A stretch of 64,000 bases of DNA, taken from Oscillospiraceae bacterium. GTDB lineage: Bacteria > Bacillota > Clostridia > Oscillospirales > Oscillospiraceae. The notes beneath the pieces are model-generated. The model was not told where the DNA came from and did no database searches. It was given only the letters and a program-made list of their open reading frames with translations. The translations under genes were made by a program, and so were the position numbers. The stretch is from the NCBI GenBank assembly GCA_009781515.1, contig WQXY01000004.1, positions 28,618 to 92,617 of the forward strand, read 5' to 3'. The first letter of the stretch is position 1. Every line of letters begins with the position of its first letter. Of this stretch, positions 1 to 11,782 are shown piece after piece.

Positions 1-2
1 TC

Positions 3-1394
3 AGTGTACTTGGCTATTCCGAGCAGGTGGCACGGCGAAGACTCCACTCGGGCGGACTTAAGATTATTGCCACAATAAATCCCGAAATGCAGGCTATAGT
101 CGATGAAATATACAACAATCCCGAAAGTCTTCCCGAAGTAAAAGGCTCTGCTCAGCAGCTTCAATCATCTATTGTCATTGCAGACCCGTACAGCGGCGAG
201 ATACTCGCATTATCGGGAGGTGTCGGCAGAAAGACACGTAACCTGCCGCTCAACCGTGCAACGCAATCACGCAGACCACCCGGCTCTGCGATTAAGCCTA
301 TATCTGCCTATGCCCTTGCCCTTGATTTAGGCATTTTAACACCTGAAACAACTTACAACGACGCTGCCAATATCGAACTGTCGGGTACAACATGGATGCC
401 CCGAAACGCAAACCGTCGTTACAGCGGCGTAGTTACTGTCAGAGCTGCACTTCGTGCGTCCATAAATACTGTAGCAGCTATGGTTATTGACCAACTCACT
501 CCGACATCATCTTTCTTGTTTATGAGAGATACCTTGGGCTTTAACCTCGACCCTGCCGATGAAGACTACGCTCCCCTTGCCGCAGGGCAGCTCACTTGGG
601 GTGCAAGCACACGCGAAATGACATCGGCATATACCATGTTCCCGAATGCCGGTGTGCGGGTGGAGCTTCGCAGCTTTTCTATGATTTATGACCATAATGG
701 TGATGTGCTGCTCGATAATACGCAGCCAAAGGATTTTTATGCCATAAGTGAGGTATCGGCATTTTGGATGACGGATATGCTTCGTGACGCAGTTGTTTCC
801 GGTACAGGTGGCTCTGCTAATCTCGGGTCACGTATGCCGACAGCCGGTAAAACAGGTACATCAACCGACAGTAAAGACCGTTGGTTTATCGGCTTTACCC
901 CTTATTACATTGCCGCCGTATGGACAGGATATGATACTCCTGCTCAAATGACGTCAACAGGTAATCCTGCCGCTCAAATATGGAAAATGGTAATGGCGCC
1001 AATCCATGAGAGCCTTGACACAAAATATTTCAGCAGACCCGACAATGTTGACCTCCCGCCTGTTACAAGCCCATGGGAGCTTGAGCAGACAACATATACA
1101 GTCAGAGGCGTTGATATACTCGGTAATTTACTCTTTGAATATACCGAAGAAACTACAATCGGTGCTGAGGTAACAGCAAATGCTCCGTTTATAGAGGGCT
1201 TTAGACTTCTCGGACAGCAACTTGGTGCACTTCAAGTCACTGCCGATGAAAACCGAAATCTTATACTCTTCCTCTACGAGCCGGACATACCCGAGGAAAC
1301 ACCCGAGCCGCCTCCGACGCCCACACCTACACCCACTCCAACGCCTACGCCTACACCACCGCTACCGCCTGATCCGCCACCCCCCGACCCGTAA
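3..1394 (+). CDS. Class A penicillin-binding protein (PBP1A-type), 5' truncated by window edge; P/T-rich C-terminal tail
   Basis: Frame open to the left edge; transpeptidase motifs (SRRPPGSAIKP, SIN, KTGTS); C-terminal PTPTPTPTP tail. Confidence 0.93.
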   Translation, partial: SVLGYSEQVARRRLHSGGLKIIATINPEMQAIVDEIYNNPESLPEVKGSAQQLQSSIVIADPYSGEILALSGGVGRKTRNLPLNRATQSRRPPGSAIKPISAYALALDLGILTPETTYNDAANIELSGTTWMPRNANRRYSGVVTVRAALRASINTVAAMVIDQLTPTSSFLFMRDTLGFNLDPADEDYAPLAAGQLTWGASTREMTSAYTMFPNAGVRVELRSFSMIYDHNGDVLLDNTQPKDFYAISEVSAFWMTDMLRDAVVSGTGGSANLGSRMPTAGKTGTSTDSKDRWFIGFTPYYIAAVWTGYDTPAQMTSTGNPAAQIWKMVMAPIHESLDTKYFSRPDNVDLPPVTSPWELEQTTYTVRGVDILGNLLFEYTEETTIGAEVTANAPFIEGFRLLGQQLGALQVTADENRNLILFLYEPDIPEETPEPPPTPTPTPTPTPTPTPPLPPDPPPPDP

Positions 1395-1404
1395 TATTGT
1401 GTAT

Positions 1405-1438
1405 AAAAAATAGAACCCCAAATGGAGTTCTATTTTTT
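1405..1438. terminator. Bidirectional intrinsic terminator between PBP1A and eno
   Basis: aaaaaatagaac...gttctatttttt hairpin with A/T tracts on both sides, between convergent genes. Confidence 0.85.
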
Positions 1439-1451
1439 ATACTTTGTTTTC

Positions 1452-2800
<1,349 letters not shown>

Positions 2801-4318
2801 TTAAGTTATAAGCGAAATACCGGTCATAACATCAGGCTTTTCTACGCCAAGCATTTTAAGCAGTGTTGGCGATATGTCGGCAAGCCTGCCTGATTTCAAC
2901 CCTACGTCAGCGCCGCATATAATCAGCGGAACAGGGTTAATACTGTGCGCTGTGCAGGGGCTGACACCGTCATCTGCAAGCATTACTTCGGCATTGCCGT
3001 GGTCTGATGTGACAACGAGAGTACCACTGACCTGCTTTGTGGCTTCCTGCACCTTTCCGACACATGCATCAACTGTTTCTACAGCTTTAATTGCCGCGTC
3101 ATAAATGCCTGTGTGCCCTACCATGTCACAGTTTGCAAAGTTGATAATTATAACATCAAATTTAGCCTCGAGTATTTCGGCACATGCGGCCTGCGCAACC
3201 TTAACTGCCGACATTTCGGGAATTAAATCATATGTCGGAAACTCCTTGGGTGACGGAATGAGAATACGCTCTTCATTTTTGAAAGGTTCTTCCACACCGC
3301 CGTTAAAAAAGAATGTCACATGGGCATACTTTTCCGTTTCGGCTATACGAAGCTGACTGAGACCTGCTTTACTGATTACCTCGCCAAATGTCTGTTCCGG
3401 AAAATCGGGAGGGTATGCAATGAGCACATTTTCGATTGTTTCATCGTATTGTGTCATGCAGATATAGGTGAGGTCAAATCTGCCGTTTTTCCTCTCAAAG
3501 CCGGTGAAATCTTCGTCGACAAAGGCTCTTGTGATTTCTCTCGCCCTGTCGGGTCTGAAATTAAAGAATATGACACTGTCGTTTTCTTTAATCAAACCGT
3601 CCTTATCACAAACAACAGGCTTTACAAACTCGTCATATACTTTATTGTCATATGATTTTTGCATTGCGGCTATCGGGTCGCTGATACAATCACCGTCACC
3701 GAATACCATGGCATTATATGCCTGTTCAACTCTGTCCCAGCGGTTGTCACGGTCCATTGCGTAGAAGCGTCCCATAATGGTAGCTATCTTGCCGACGCCG
3801 ATTTTATCGCATTCTTGCACTAATTCCTCTATTGAAGCCTTGCCGCTGTCGGGTGCTACATCGCGCCCGTCCATAAACGCATGGACATATACTTTTGTAA
3901 GCCCTTTTCTCTTGGCAAGCTCCAAAATTCCAAACAGATGCTTGATATGACTGTGCACCCCGCCCGGTGATACAAGACCAAGCAGGTGTAAGGCACTGTC
4001 TTTTTCCTTGCAGTTTTCGACTGCCTTGAGCAGTGCTTCGTTTTCAAAGAATGTGCCGAGTGCTATCTCACGAGTTATCTTCGGCAGGTCTTGATAAACC
4101 ACACGTCCTGCTCCGATGTTTGTATGCCCAACCTCGCTGTTACCCATTTGCCCGTCGGGCAGTCCCACATCTTCACCGGAAGCTGATAACGTCGTATTCG
4201 GACAGCTTCTAAAAAGCTCATCGAGCACAGGTGTTTTTGCATTTGCCACTGCATTACCCGCAGTGGGAGCATCAAGACCGTACCCGTCCATTATTACCAT
4301 TACTAAAGGCTTTTTCAT
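2801..4318 (-). CDS. gpmI: 2,3-bisphosphoglycerate-independent phosphoglycerate mutase
   Basis: MVIMDGYG, GQMGNSEVGHTNIGAGR, TSDHGNAE motifs; 505 aa. Confidence 0.97.
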   Translation of the reverse strand: MKKPLVMVIMDGYGLDAPTAGNAVANAKTPVLDELFRSCPNTTLSASGEDVGLPDGQMGNSEVGHTNIGAGRVVYQDLPKITREIALGTFFENEALLKAVENCKEKDSALHLLGLVSPGGVHSHIKHLFGILELAKRKGLTKVYVHAFMDGRDVAPDSGKASIEELVQECDKIGVGKIATIMGRFYAMDRDNRWDRVEQAYNAMVFGDGDCISDPIAAMQKSYDNKVYDEFVKPVVCDKDGLIKENDSVIFFNFRPDRAREITRAFVDEDFTGFERKNGRFDLTYICMTQYDETIENVLIAYPPDFPEQTFGEVISKAGLSQLRIAETEKYAHVTFFFNGGVEEPFKNEERILIPSPKEFPTYDLIPEMSAVKVAQAACAEILEAKFDVIIINFANCDMVGHTGIYDAAIKAVETVDACVGKVQEATKQVSGTLVVTSDHGNAEVMLADDGVSPCTAHSINPVPLIICGADVGLKSGRLADISPTLLKMLGVEKPDVMTGISLIT

Positions 4319-4334
4319 TTAAGCTCCTAATTTT

Positions 4335-5111
4335 TTATTGATTTGCAGCGTTGATTATAACAGCAAAAGCATCAGGCTTTAGCGAAGCTCCGCCTATTAA
4401 ACCGCCGTCTATATCGGGCTGAGCGAGCAACTCTTTTGCATTTTTATCATTCATCGAACCGCCGTATTGAATAGTGATTGAAGCAGCTGATTTTTCACAG
4501 TAGAGTTTTGCAAGCACATCTCTGATAACCTTACAAACTTCTTGTGCATCTTCGGGAGTTGCTGTTTTGCCTGTTCCGATTGCCCATACCGGTTCATAAG
4601 CAATAATTATTTTACCTAATTCTTCACCGCCCGGAACATTTTTTAGTGCAGTTTCTACTTGTTTTGTTACAAGGGAGTTTGTTATTCCCTGCTCTCTTTG
4701 CTCTAATGTTTCACCTACACAAACAATAGCTGTCATTGGAGTTTTGAGTGCTGCCAAAGTTTTTTCATTGACTGACTCATCGGTTTCTCCGTAATATTGG
4801 CGTCTTTCACTATGGCCGATAATAACATACTGAGTGCCGATATCTGTAAGCTGAGTAGCGGAAACCTCACCTGTATATGCACCGGACTCATGTTGACTCA
4901 TATTTTGAGCACCAACTCCGACACCTGTACCCTTAAATACATCAAGTGCCGATGGTAAGAGCACAAAAGGCGTGCAAATAGCAGCCTCACACCATGCCGA
5001 GTAGCCCGAAATAAGAGGCATAAGTTCATCCTTAAATGCTTTAATTTCCGAAGCAAGCATATTCATTTTCCAGTTTCCTGCAATAACAGTTTTTCTCAGT
5101 TCTCTATTCAT
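4335..5111 (-). CDS. tpiA: Triosephosphate isomerase
   Basis: GNWKMN, IGHSERR, AYEPVWAIGTGK, YGGSM motifs. Confidence 0.97.
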   Translation of the reverse strand: MNRELRKTVIAGNWKMNMLASEIKAFKDELMPLISGYSAWCEAAICTPFVLLPSALDVFKGTGVGVGAQNMSQHESGAYTGEVSATQLTDIGTQYVIIGHSERRQYYGETDESVNEKTLAALKTPMTAIVCVGETLEQREQGITNSLVTKQVETALKNVPGGEELGKIIIAYEPVWAIGTGKTATPEDAQEVCKVIRDVLAKLYCEKSAASITIQYGGSMNDKNAKELLAQPDIDGGLIGGASLKPDAFAVIINAANQ

Positions 5112-5243
5112 AATATACCTTTCTTTCTATTCATTTTAGCCCGTAGCAGGTGGTTTGGATCGGATTTTTCGCGTAACAAGGGCGACAAGACCCGTGTTAG
5201 CGAAAAATTTGAGACAAATTACCTGTTATGGGCGAAGATTATT

Positions 5244-6434
5244 TTATGCATCAAGTAAACAGGCAATTCCCGGTAGGATTTTGCCTTCCATAAATTCGAG
5301 TGATGCCCCACCGCCTGTGGAAATATGCGATATCTTCTCCGCAACACCAAACTTACGGACTGCAGCAGCAGAGTCACCGCCGCCGATGACGGAAACCGCA
5401 TCGCAGTTTGCTACGGCATTTGCAACCGCACGTGTACCCTCTGCAAACTTCGAAAATTCAAACACACCCATAGGACCGTTCCAGACAATGGTTCCCGCTT
5501 TTTCTATTTCGGCAACAAACTCGGCTACAGCACGTGGACCGATATCCATAGCCATCATGCCGTCGGGAATTGCATTGGAGTCGAATGTCTTGGGTTCAAC
5601 ATCGTTTGAAAACTCGGCGCCTGCTATAGAGTCTACCGGAAGCAGCAGTTTTACGCCGCGCTCCTTGGCTTCCTCTTTGCACTTTAGCACGGACTCAAGC
5701 TGCTCGTCTTCACAAAGCGAGTTGCCGATTGTTCCGCCCTCTGCCTTAAAGAATGTATATGCCATTCCACCGCCGATTATTATACTGTCGGCAATTTTGA
5801 GCAGATTTGAAATAACTGCAAGCTTGTCGGAAACCTTGGCGCCGCCGAGAATGGCAACAAGAGGTCTTTTCGGACTTGATATCGCACCGCCGATATAATC
5901 AAGCTCCTCTTTTAACAAAAAGCCTGAAACTGCGGGCAGGTAGTGTGATACACCCTCTGTTGAAGCATGCGCACGGTGCACGCTGCCAAAAGCGTCGGAT
6001 ACAAACACATCTGCCATTGAAGCAAGTTTTTTTGCAAACTCGGGGTCGTTTTTTTCTTCCTCGGCATGAAAACGTGTATTTTCAAGGAGCATAATTTCAC
6101 CGGGCTTTAACTGCGCGGCAAGAGCCGTTGCATCCTCACCGATAACATCCTTTGCCATTTTAACAGGCTTGTTTAAGTGCTTTGACAGACTTTCTGCAAC
6201 CTGCGCAAGTGAAAACTCGGGCTTAAACTCACCCTTTGGTCTGCCGAAATGTGAGCAGGCAATGACCGCTGCATTGTTTTTAAGCAGGTATTCAATCGTT
6301 GGAATAGCTGCAATAATACGCCCCTCGTCTCTGATTTTTCCTGTTTCCTTGTCAATGGGAACATTAAAATCACAACGCAGGAGCACTTTTTTACCGTTTA
6401 CATCAATGTCTTTAACTGATTTTTTATTATACAT
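5244..6434 (-). CDS. pgk: Phosphoglycerate kinase
   Basis: RCDFNVPID, CSHFGRPKG, LGGAKVSDK, WNGPMGVFE, GGGDSAAA motifs. Confidence 0.97.
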   Translation of the reverse strand: MYNKKSVKDIDVNGKKVLLRCDFNVPIDKETGKIRDEGRIIAAIPTIEYLLKNNAAVIACSHFGRPKGEFKPEFSLAQVAESLSKHLNKPVKMAKDVIGEDATALAAQLKPGEIMLLENTRFHAEEEKNDPEFAKKLASMADVFVSDAFGSVHRAHASTEGVSHYLPAVSGFLLKEELDYIGGAISSPKRPLVAILGGAKVSDKLAVISNLLKIADSIIIGGGMAYTFFKAEGGTIGNSLCEDEQLESVLKCKEEAKERGVKLLLPVDSIAGAEFSNDVEPKTFDSNAIPDGMMAMDIGPRAVAEFVAEIEKAGTIVWNGPMGVFEFSKFAEGTRAVANAVANCDAVSVIGGGDSAAAVRKFGVAEKISHISTGGGASLEFMEGKILPGIACLLDA

Positions 6435-6456
6435 ACTAACCCTCCAAAATTTAATA

Positions 6457-6482
6457 TAAAAAAAGCATTTATGCTTTTTTTA
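6457..6482. terminator. Candidate intrinsic terminator between the VanY-type gene and pgk
   Basis: aaaaaaagcatttatgctttttt hairpin with T/A tracts. Confidence 0.5.
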
Positions 6483-6514
6483 TGTCGCCCCCGTGAGGCG
6501 ACTATTGTATCATA

Positions 6515-7519
6515 CTACTTACGGAATGTCACTACGAAACCGTCTATATTATTTCCTGAAAGTGTCCTGTCATTTGTATTTTCAACATACTTTGGAAATT
6601 TTATAGCAGTATCTGTTGTAAAGTAAATAAAATACTCTCTGCCCTCCCACTCGAATGTAAAAGGCTTTTCAAATGTATACTTTCGTATTTCATCTAAATA
6701 TTCACTCAGCAGCCAATTATTTTGAAACATAATGGCTGAATGCGGAAAACCGACATATCTGTAGTGCCACGGCTCGTAAATAGTGCCCCCCTCTTCTACC
6801 CTGTCTTCGGGAAAGCTGAGAACAAACCCGAACCTGTGCGCGTTTATTCCAAACCATTTTGTCGGCTCATGATAATTGGCTTCGCGATAATCAAATGTAT
6901 GATGCACACCGTCTACCATTGCACCAAGGTCCATTGCAAGACCTGTATGGTGCTCACTGTGACCGGGAAGCGCAACACGACGAAGTGCCGCTTCGCGGCC
7001 GATTGAAGCTATAAAATCATCAAGGGTTTTTTGCTGAGCCGCCTTGTCACGATATCCTATATAAATATAGATTGTGTTCTCGCCGACTTCGTCAATATAA
7101 GCCTGCATCATTGCATCTAAGGGCTTGATAACAGATGCGCACAGCTTAGTCACGTAATCACGCCTCATTTGAAACGGTGCTGTTTTTTCTTCATTCACAA
7201 GGACAAGGTTGAGCTCGGACTCATAAAGATCAAAGCTTCGCTCCTTATTCACCAATAGTAAAGAACCCATGTGAATATGAACCGGGTTAGCTTGTTGTAT
7301 AAAAAAGTCATCTTCGGGAGGGTCATTATCGCCGCCTGAAATATCAGGTGTTTCATTTGGGTCCGGTGACGCTGCTGCAGGCGGGGTTTTTTCACCTTTG
7401 TCAGGTTCGTTTTGTGTTGTAAAATGCAAAAACAAAAAGGTGATAATACCCATAAAGCATATAGCAAGGCCTATGGGTATTACCGGTAATTTGTTATTTG
7501 TTCTTCTTTTATTCATCAC
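6515..7519 (-). CDS. D-alanyl-D-alanine carboxypeptidase, VanY-like
   Basis: N-terminal TM; GYRDKAAQQ...PGHSEHHTGLAMDLG and EPWHYRYVG motifs of the M15B family. Confidence 0.9.
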   Translation of the reverse strand: MMNKRRTNNKLPVIPIGLAICFMGIITFLFLHFTTQNEPDKGEKTPPAAASPDPNETPDISGGDNDPPEDDFFIQQANPVHIHMGSLLLVNKERSFDLYESELNLVLVNEEKTAPFQMRRDYVTKLCASVIKPLDAMMQAYIDEVGENTIYIYIGYRDKAAQQKTLDDFIASIGREAALRRVALPGHSEHHTGLAMDLGAMVDGVHHTFDYREANYHEPTKWFGINAHRFGFVLSFPEDRVEEGGTIYEPWHYRYVGFPHSAIMFQNNWLLSEYLDEIRKYTFEKPFTFEWEGREYFIYFTTDTAIKFPKYVENTNDRTLSGNNIDGFVVTFRK

Positions 7520-7540
7520 TTTTCCTAACTTATTTTAATG

Positions 7541-9289
7541 TTAGGGTTCAGGTTCAGCTGTTGGCGGTGCTGTTTCCGGCGGAGCTGTCGGAGTAGGAGT
7601 TGGCGTCGGCGTCGGCTCTGTTGTGGGCGGAGCTGTCGGCGGTGCTGTGGGCGGCGGGGTCGGTGTTTCCGCAAGAGGCGGTCCAATTAGAATTACCCTT
7701 TGCTGCATGTTGTATGTATCTCTGGAAACGCGGTGTCCGATACGGTTGCCGTCGTCGTCGAGTATAGGCTCACCGTCTTTTGTAATCTGCCACTGCCATG
7801 TCTCAATAACACGTCCGACCTGTCCGGGGAGGTCAACAATTCTCTCGCCGGGATTTACGTCGGGGCTGTCTTTTTCAACAATTTGAACAGGCGTTTGACT
7901 GATAGTTCTTGTTTCAAGCTCGTAGAATATATCGTTTACTCTGGTGCCTATGACTTTAACATTTACCGTAACTCCGCCGCTTGTTGTAACATCTAATCTT
8001 ATAGGAAAGTCGGAGCTGTTCTTAAATCTGAAGTCTATAAGGTCGGTTGCGACTGTGGCGTCCTGACCATAAGGAAGATATCCGACAGTCAGGCTGTGAT
8101 TTCTTCTGCTGACAATTTCCAAATCCGTAAGAAGAAGCGCTGCGTAAATTGTTGATGATACCTGACATACACCTCCGCCGATAGTCGGGACAAGTCTTCC
8201 TCCGACTATGCCGTTTGCCTCACGAAATCCTCTTGCCGAAGTACGTCTGCCGACTGTATCATTGTATGAGAATGTTTCACCGGGCTGCAATATCTTACCG
8301 TTAATAAAGCTTGAAGCAAGTGTAATATTGTGAACACGTCCGGGCTGGCTTCCCTGAGATGCCGACCTTTCGGCAAGAACATCACGAAAGAGCATGGCGT
8401 TTACATCTTCCTGTGACAGCTCGGGCTCAATAGTTATTATCGGTATTGATACAGTTGCACCAAATTCTGCCGCTGCTACTTTTGCTTTAGCATCGTCCAA
8501 GTCGAATGTACGCCCGGGCTTACTTTCAGTGCCGCCGCCAAGCTGTGCATCATACATTGACGAGACGGGTTCTATATGTATGCCGTCAAAAATTGACTGC
8601 AGGTCAACTCCGTCTGCATTTGCCTCCGGTATATATCTTGCCGTCAGGTTTGTGTGCTGCTCTATGGCACGGGTCATTGTATGAACCGCCATGTTAAAAA
8701 CATCATTTGCATTGGCAGGATAGAGTCCCGTACCTTTTGTGACTGTAATCTGCGTATCTGTAACATTTTCGCTGTAGTTAAAAAGTGTAGCGTTAAACAT
8801 TGCCGTATATTCGTTTGCAAGCTCACGCAAAATGCTGTCGTCATAGTTTGGAGCGCTAAGCTCATTAAGCTCTGTCTTATCAAATAAAGCTTTTATATAT
8901 GTCACACCGTTTTGGAAAAATGTTCCGTCTCTGCCGAAAGCAAATGCTGCTTCAGCTGCTTGCGTGGCATCAAGAGCCAAGCCAACCTCATCACCTGTGG
9001 CGGAAAAACTTGTTTCGTCGGGGAAAAAGAGAGTCATGGAAATCCCCACGGCTTTACTTTCATAACCACTGTCAATGAGAGACTGCACTGCCTGCTCACG
9101 TGTTTGACCTGACAGATTTATCCCCTCTGCCCACACATTCGGAAAAACGGTATCGAGTGAGTCTGCATGATAGCTGACGCCAATAAATAAACCTGTCAGT
9201 CCGGTTATAATCACTAATAACAAAACAACACATGTTATTATTATTCTTTTTGTCTTTTTTCTTTTTCTGCTCTTTCCTACTAATTTCAC
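7541..9289 (-). CDS. VanW family protein with N-terminal TM, PG-binding-like domain and P/T-rich tail; GTG start at about 9289 suggested
   Basis: ORF extends to 9379 but overlaps hemW; KVKLVGKSRKRKKTKRIIITCVVLLL start; GETFSYNDTVGRRTSARGF...GGGVCQVSSTIYAA motif. Confidence 0.9.
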   Translation of the reverse strand: MKLVGKSRKRKKTKRIIITCVVLLLVIITGLTGLFIGVSYHADSLDTVFPNVWAEGINLSGQTREQAVQSLIDSGYESKAVGISMTLFFPDETSFSATGDEVGLALDATQAAEAAFAFGRDGTFFQNGVTYIKALFDKTELNELSAPNYDDSILRELANEYTAMFNATLFNYSENVTDTQITVTKGTGLYPANANDVFNMAVHTMTRAIEQHTNLTARYIPEANADGVDLQSIFDGIHIEPVSSMYDAQLGGGTESKPGRTFDLDDAKAKVAAAEFGATVSIPIITIEPELSQEDVNAMLFRDVLAERSASQGSQPGRVHNITLASSFINGKILQPGETFSYNDTVGRRTSARGFREANGIVGGRLVPTIGGGVCQVSSTIYAALLLTDLEIVSRRNHSLTVGYLPYGQDATVATDLIDFRFKNSSDFPIRLDVTTSGGVTVNVKVIGTRVNDIFYELETRTISQTPVQIVEKDSPDVNPGERIVDLPGQVGRVIETWQWQITKDGEPILDDDGNRIGHRVSRDTYNMQQRVILIGPPLAETPTPPPTAPPTAPPTTEPTPTPTPTPTAPPETAPPTAEPEP

Positions 9290-9308
9290 TTTGATGCACT
9301 TTCCAATC

Positions 9309-10595
9309 TTATAATAATTCGTTTCGTCCGACGAGTCTTCTGCCTCCGAACAGTCCCGCAGCGACAGGCCGTTTGTCAAACAATGTCATTTGTGTTTCTT
9401 CGCCCGTGGAGTCTTTTTGCCATGGCTTACTGATTTGTGTTCTTTGTTTTGTCTGCGCTTCAAGCAGCTCGCCTATGAGTGTGTTGGAAACCATAAAACC
9501 CTTTGGCGTAAATCTCCAGCGGCCTTCCTTTTGTGCCGCCCAGCCGTGCTCTTCGTACTTATGCATAAGCTCAAGCACAAAGTCCATTTTTAATCTGTAA
9601 ATATTATAATATTCTTCCTCTGATATGCCGTGGGTTGTTCGCAGTCTGAGCATCAGATACTCACCGGCGTTTTCAAAGTCGGACATATTTTCTTCATGCT
9701 CAACAATTCTTCTGCCAAGTCCGATTTGCTCAATATATTCGTTTACATCTTCCGTAAAGCTGTAGCGGCTCTGACCTACATAGGAGTGAGCACCCGGACC
9801 AAATCCGATATAGTCCTCACCGAGCCAGTATTTCATGTTGTGCTTACTTTCAAAGCCGCGTCTTGCAAAATTGGATATTTCGTATTGCTTGTATCCGTAG
9901 CGTGAGAGTATATCAACTGCATAAAGGTACATTCCCTCTTGAACATCATCATCGGGAAGAAACGGCGAGTCCTTAAACATAAACAGCTCGGTGCCTTCTT
10001 CGATTTTCAGACCGTAGCATGAAATATGCTCAGCTTTGAGCCCCGCCACTTTTTGAACTGTCTGCGCCCATGTATCTCTTGTTTGCGAAGGCAGTCCGTA
10101 AATAATATCAGCACTGAGGTTTTTGAAGCCCGCCTGCCTTGCATCTGCAAATGTACTAACTGCGTCTGCAAATGTATGTGTTCTGCCTATGCTCTTTAAC
10201 GTATTATCATCGGCACATTGCACACCAATAGACAGTCTGTTAAATCCGGCACGACGAAGCTTAATGAGGTCCTCTTTTGAAATACTTGCCGGATTAACTT
10301 CGACTGTAATCTCAGAGTCTATAAGTACATGACCGCTTCTTTTGAGCACATTTAATATATCTATGAGTCTCGATGTGCCAAAGTGGCTGGGTGTGCCGCC
10401 GCCAAAATAAACCGTATCAATCAGATAACCGTCAAGCTGTGCGGAGTATTCTTCAATATGCCTGATAATGGCTGTACTGTAAGATGGTATTAATAAATCC
10501 CCGCCGTCGTTTGATGATAATGAATAGAAGTTGCAATACGCACATTTACTTTGGCAAAAAGGAATGTGGACGTATATTCCTACCTTTTTTTCCAT
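9309..10595 (-). CDS. hemW: HemW-type radical SAM protein
   Basis: YVHIPFCQSKCAYCNFYS, GGGTPS, SIGVQ, GFGPGAHSY motifs. Confidence 0.93.
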   Translation of the reverse strand: MEKKVGIYVHIPFCQSKCAYCNFYSLSSNDGGDLLIPSYSTAIIRHIEEYSAQLDGYLIDTVYFGGGTPSHFGTSRLIDILNVLKRSGHVLIDSEITVEVNPASISKEDLIKLRRAGFNRLSIGVQCADDNTLKSIGRTHTFADAVSTFADARQAGFKNLSADIIYGLPSQTRDTWAQTVQKVAGLKAEHISCYGLKIEEGTELFMFKDSPFLPDDDVQEGMYLYAVDILSRYGYKQYEISNFARRGFESKHNMKYWLGEDYIGFGPGAHSYVGQSRYSFTEDVNEYIEQIGLGRRIVEHEENMSDFENAGEYLMLRLRTTHGISEEEYYNIYRLKMDFVLELMHKYEEHGWAAQKEGRWRFTPKGFMVSNTLIGELLEAQTKQRTQISKPWQKDSTGEETQMTLFDKRPVAAGLFGGRRLVGRNELL

Positions 10596-10680
10596 ACTGT
10601 TTATTCCTCAGCTTGTGATTATACCAAATTTTATGTTTTTTATCAATATTAAATATGTATAAAATACTTAATAAAATACT

Positions 10681-10709
10681 TTGATTTTTTGACGATTAAA
10701 GAGTATAAT
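10681..10709 (+). promoter_or_regulatory. Sigma-A-type promoter for gap
   Basis: TTGATT (10681-10686), 17-nt spacer, TATAAT (10704-10709), upstream of gap. Confidence 0.75.
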
Positions 10710-10720
10710 TGTTCCGATAA

Positions 10721-11758
<1,038 letters not shown>

Positions 11759-11782
11759 ACCGCGTACCAACAGGAATATTAT

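Noticed and set aside
5155-5898. 247-aa plus-strand ORF opposite pgk
   Set aside because: Antisense shadow ORF of a well-supported pgk; low-complexity Ser/Ala/Pro composition typical of a reverse frame.
10690-10709. TTGACG-TATAAT as the gap promoter
   Set aside because: Spacer of only 9 nt; the TTGATT/TATAAT pair with 17 nt is better.
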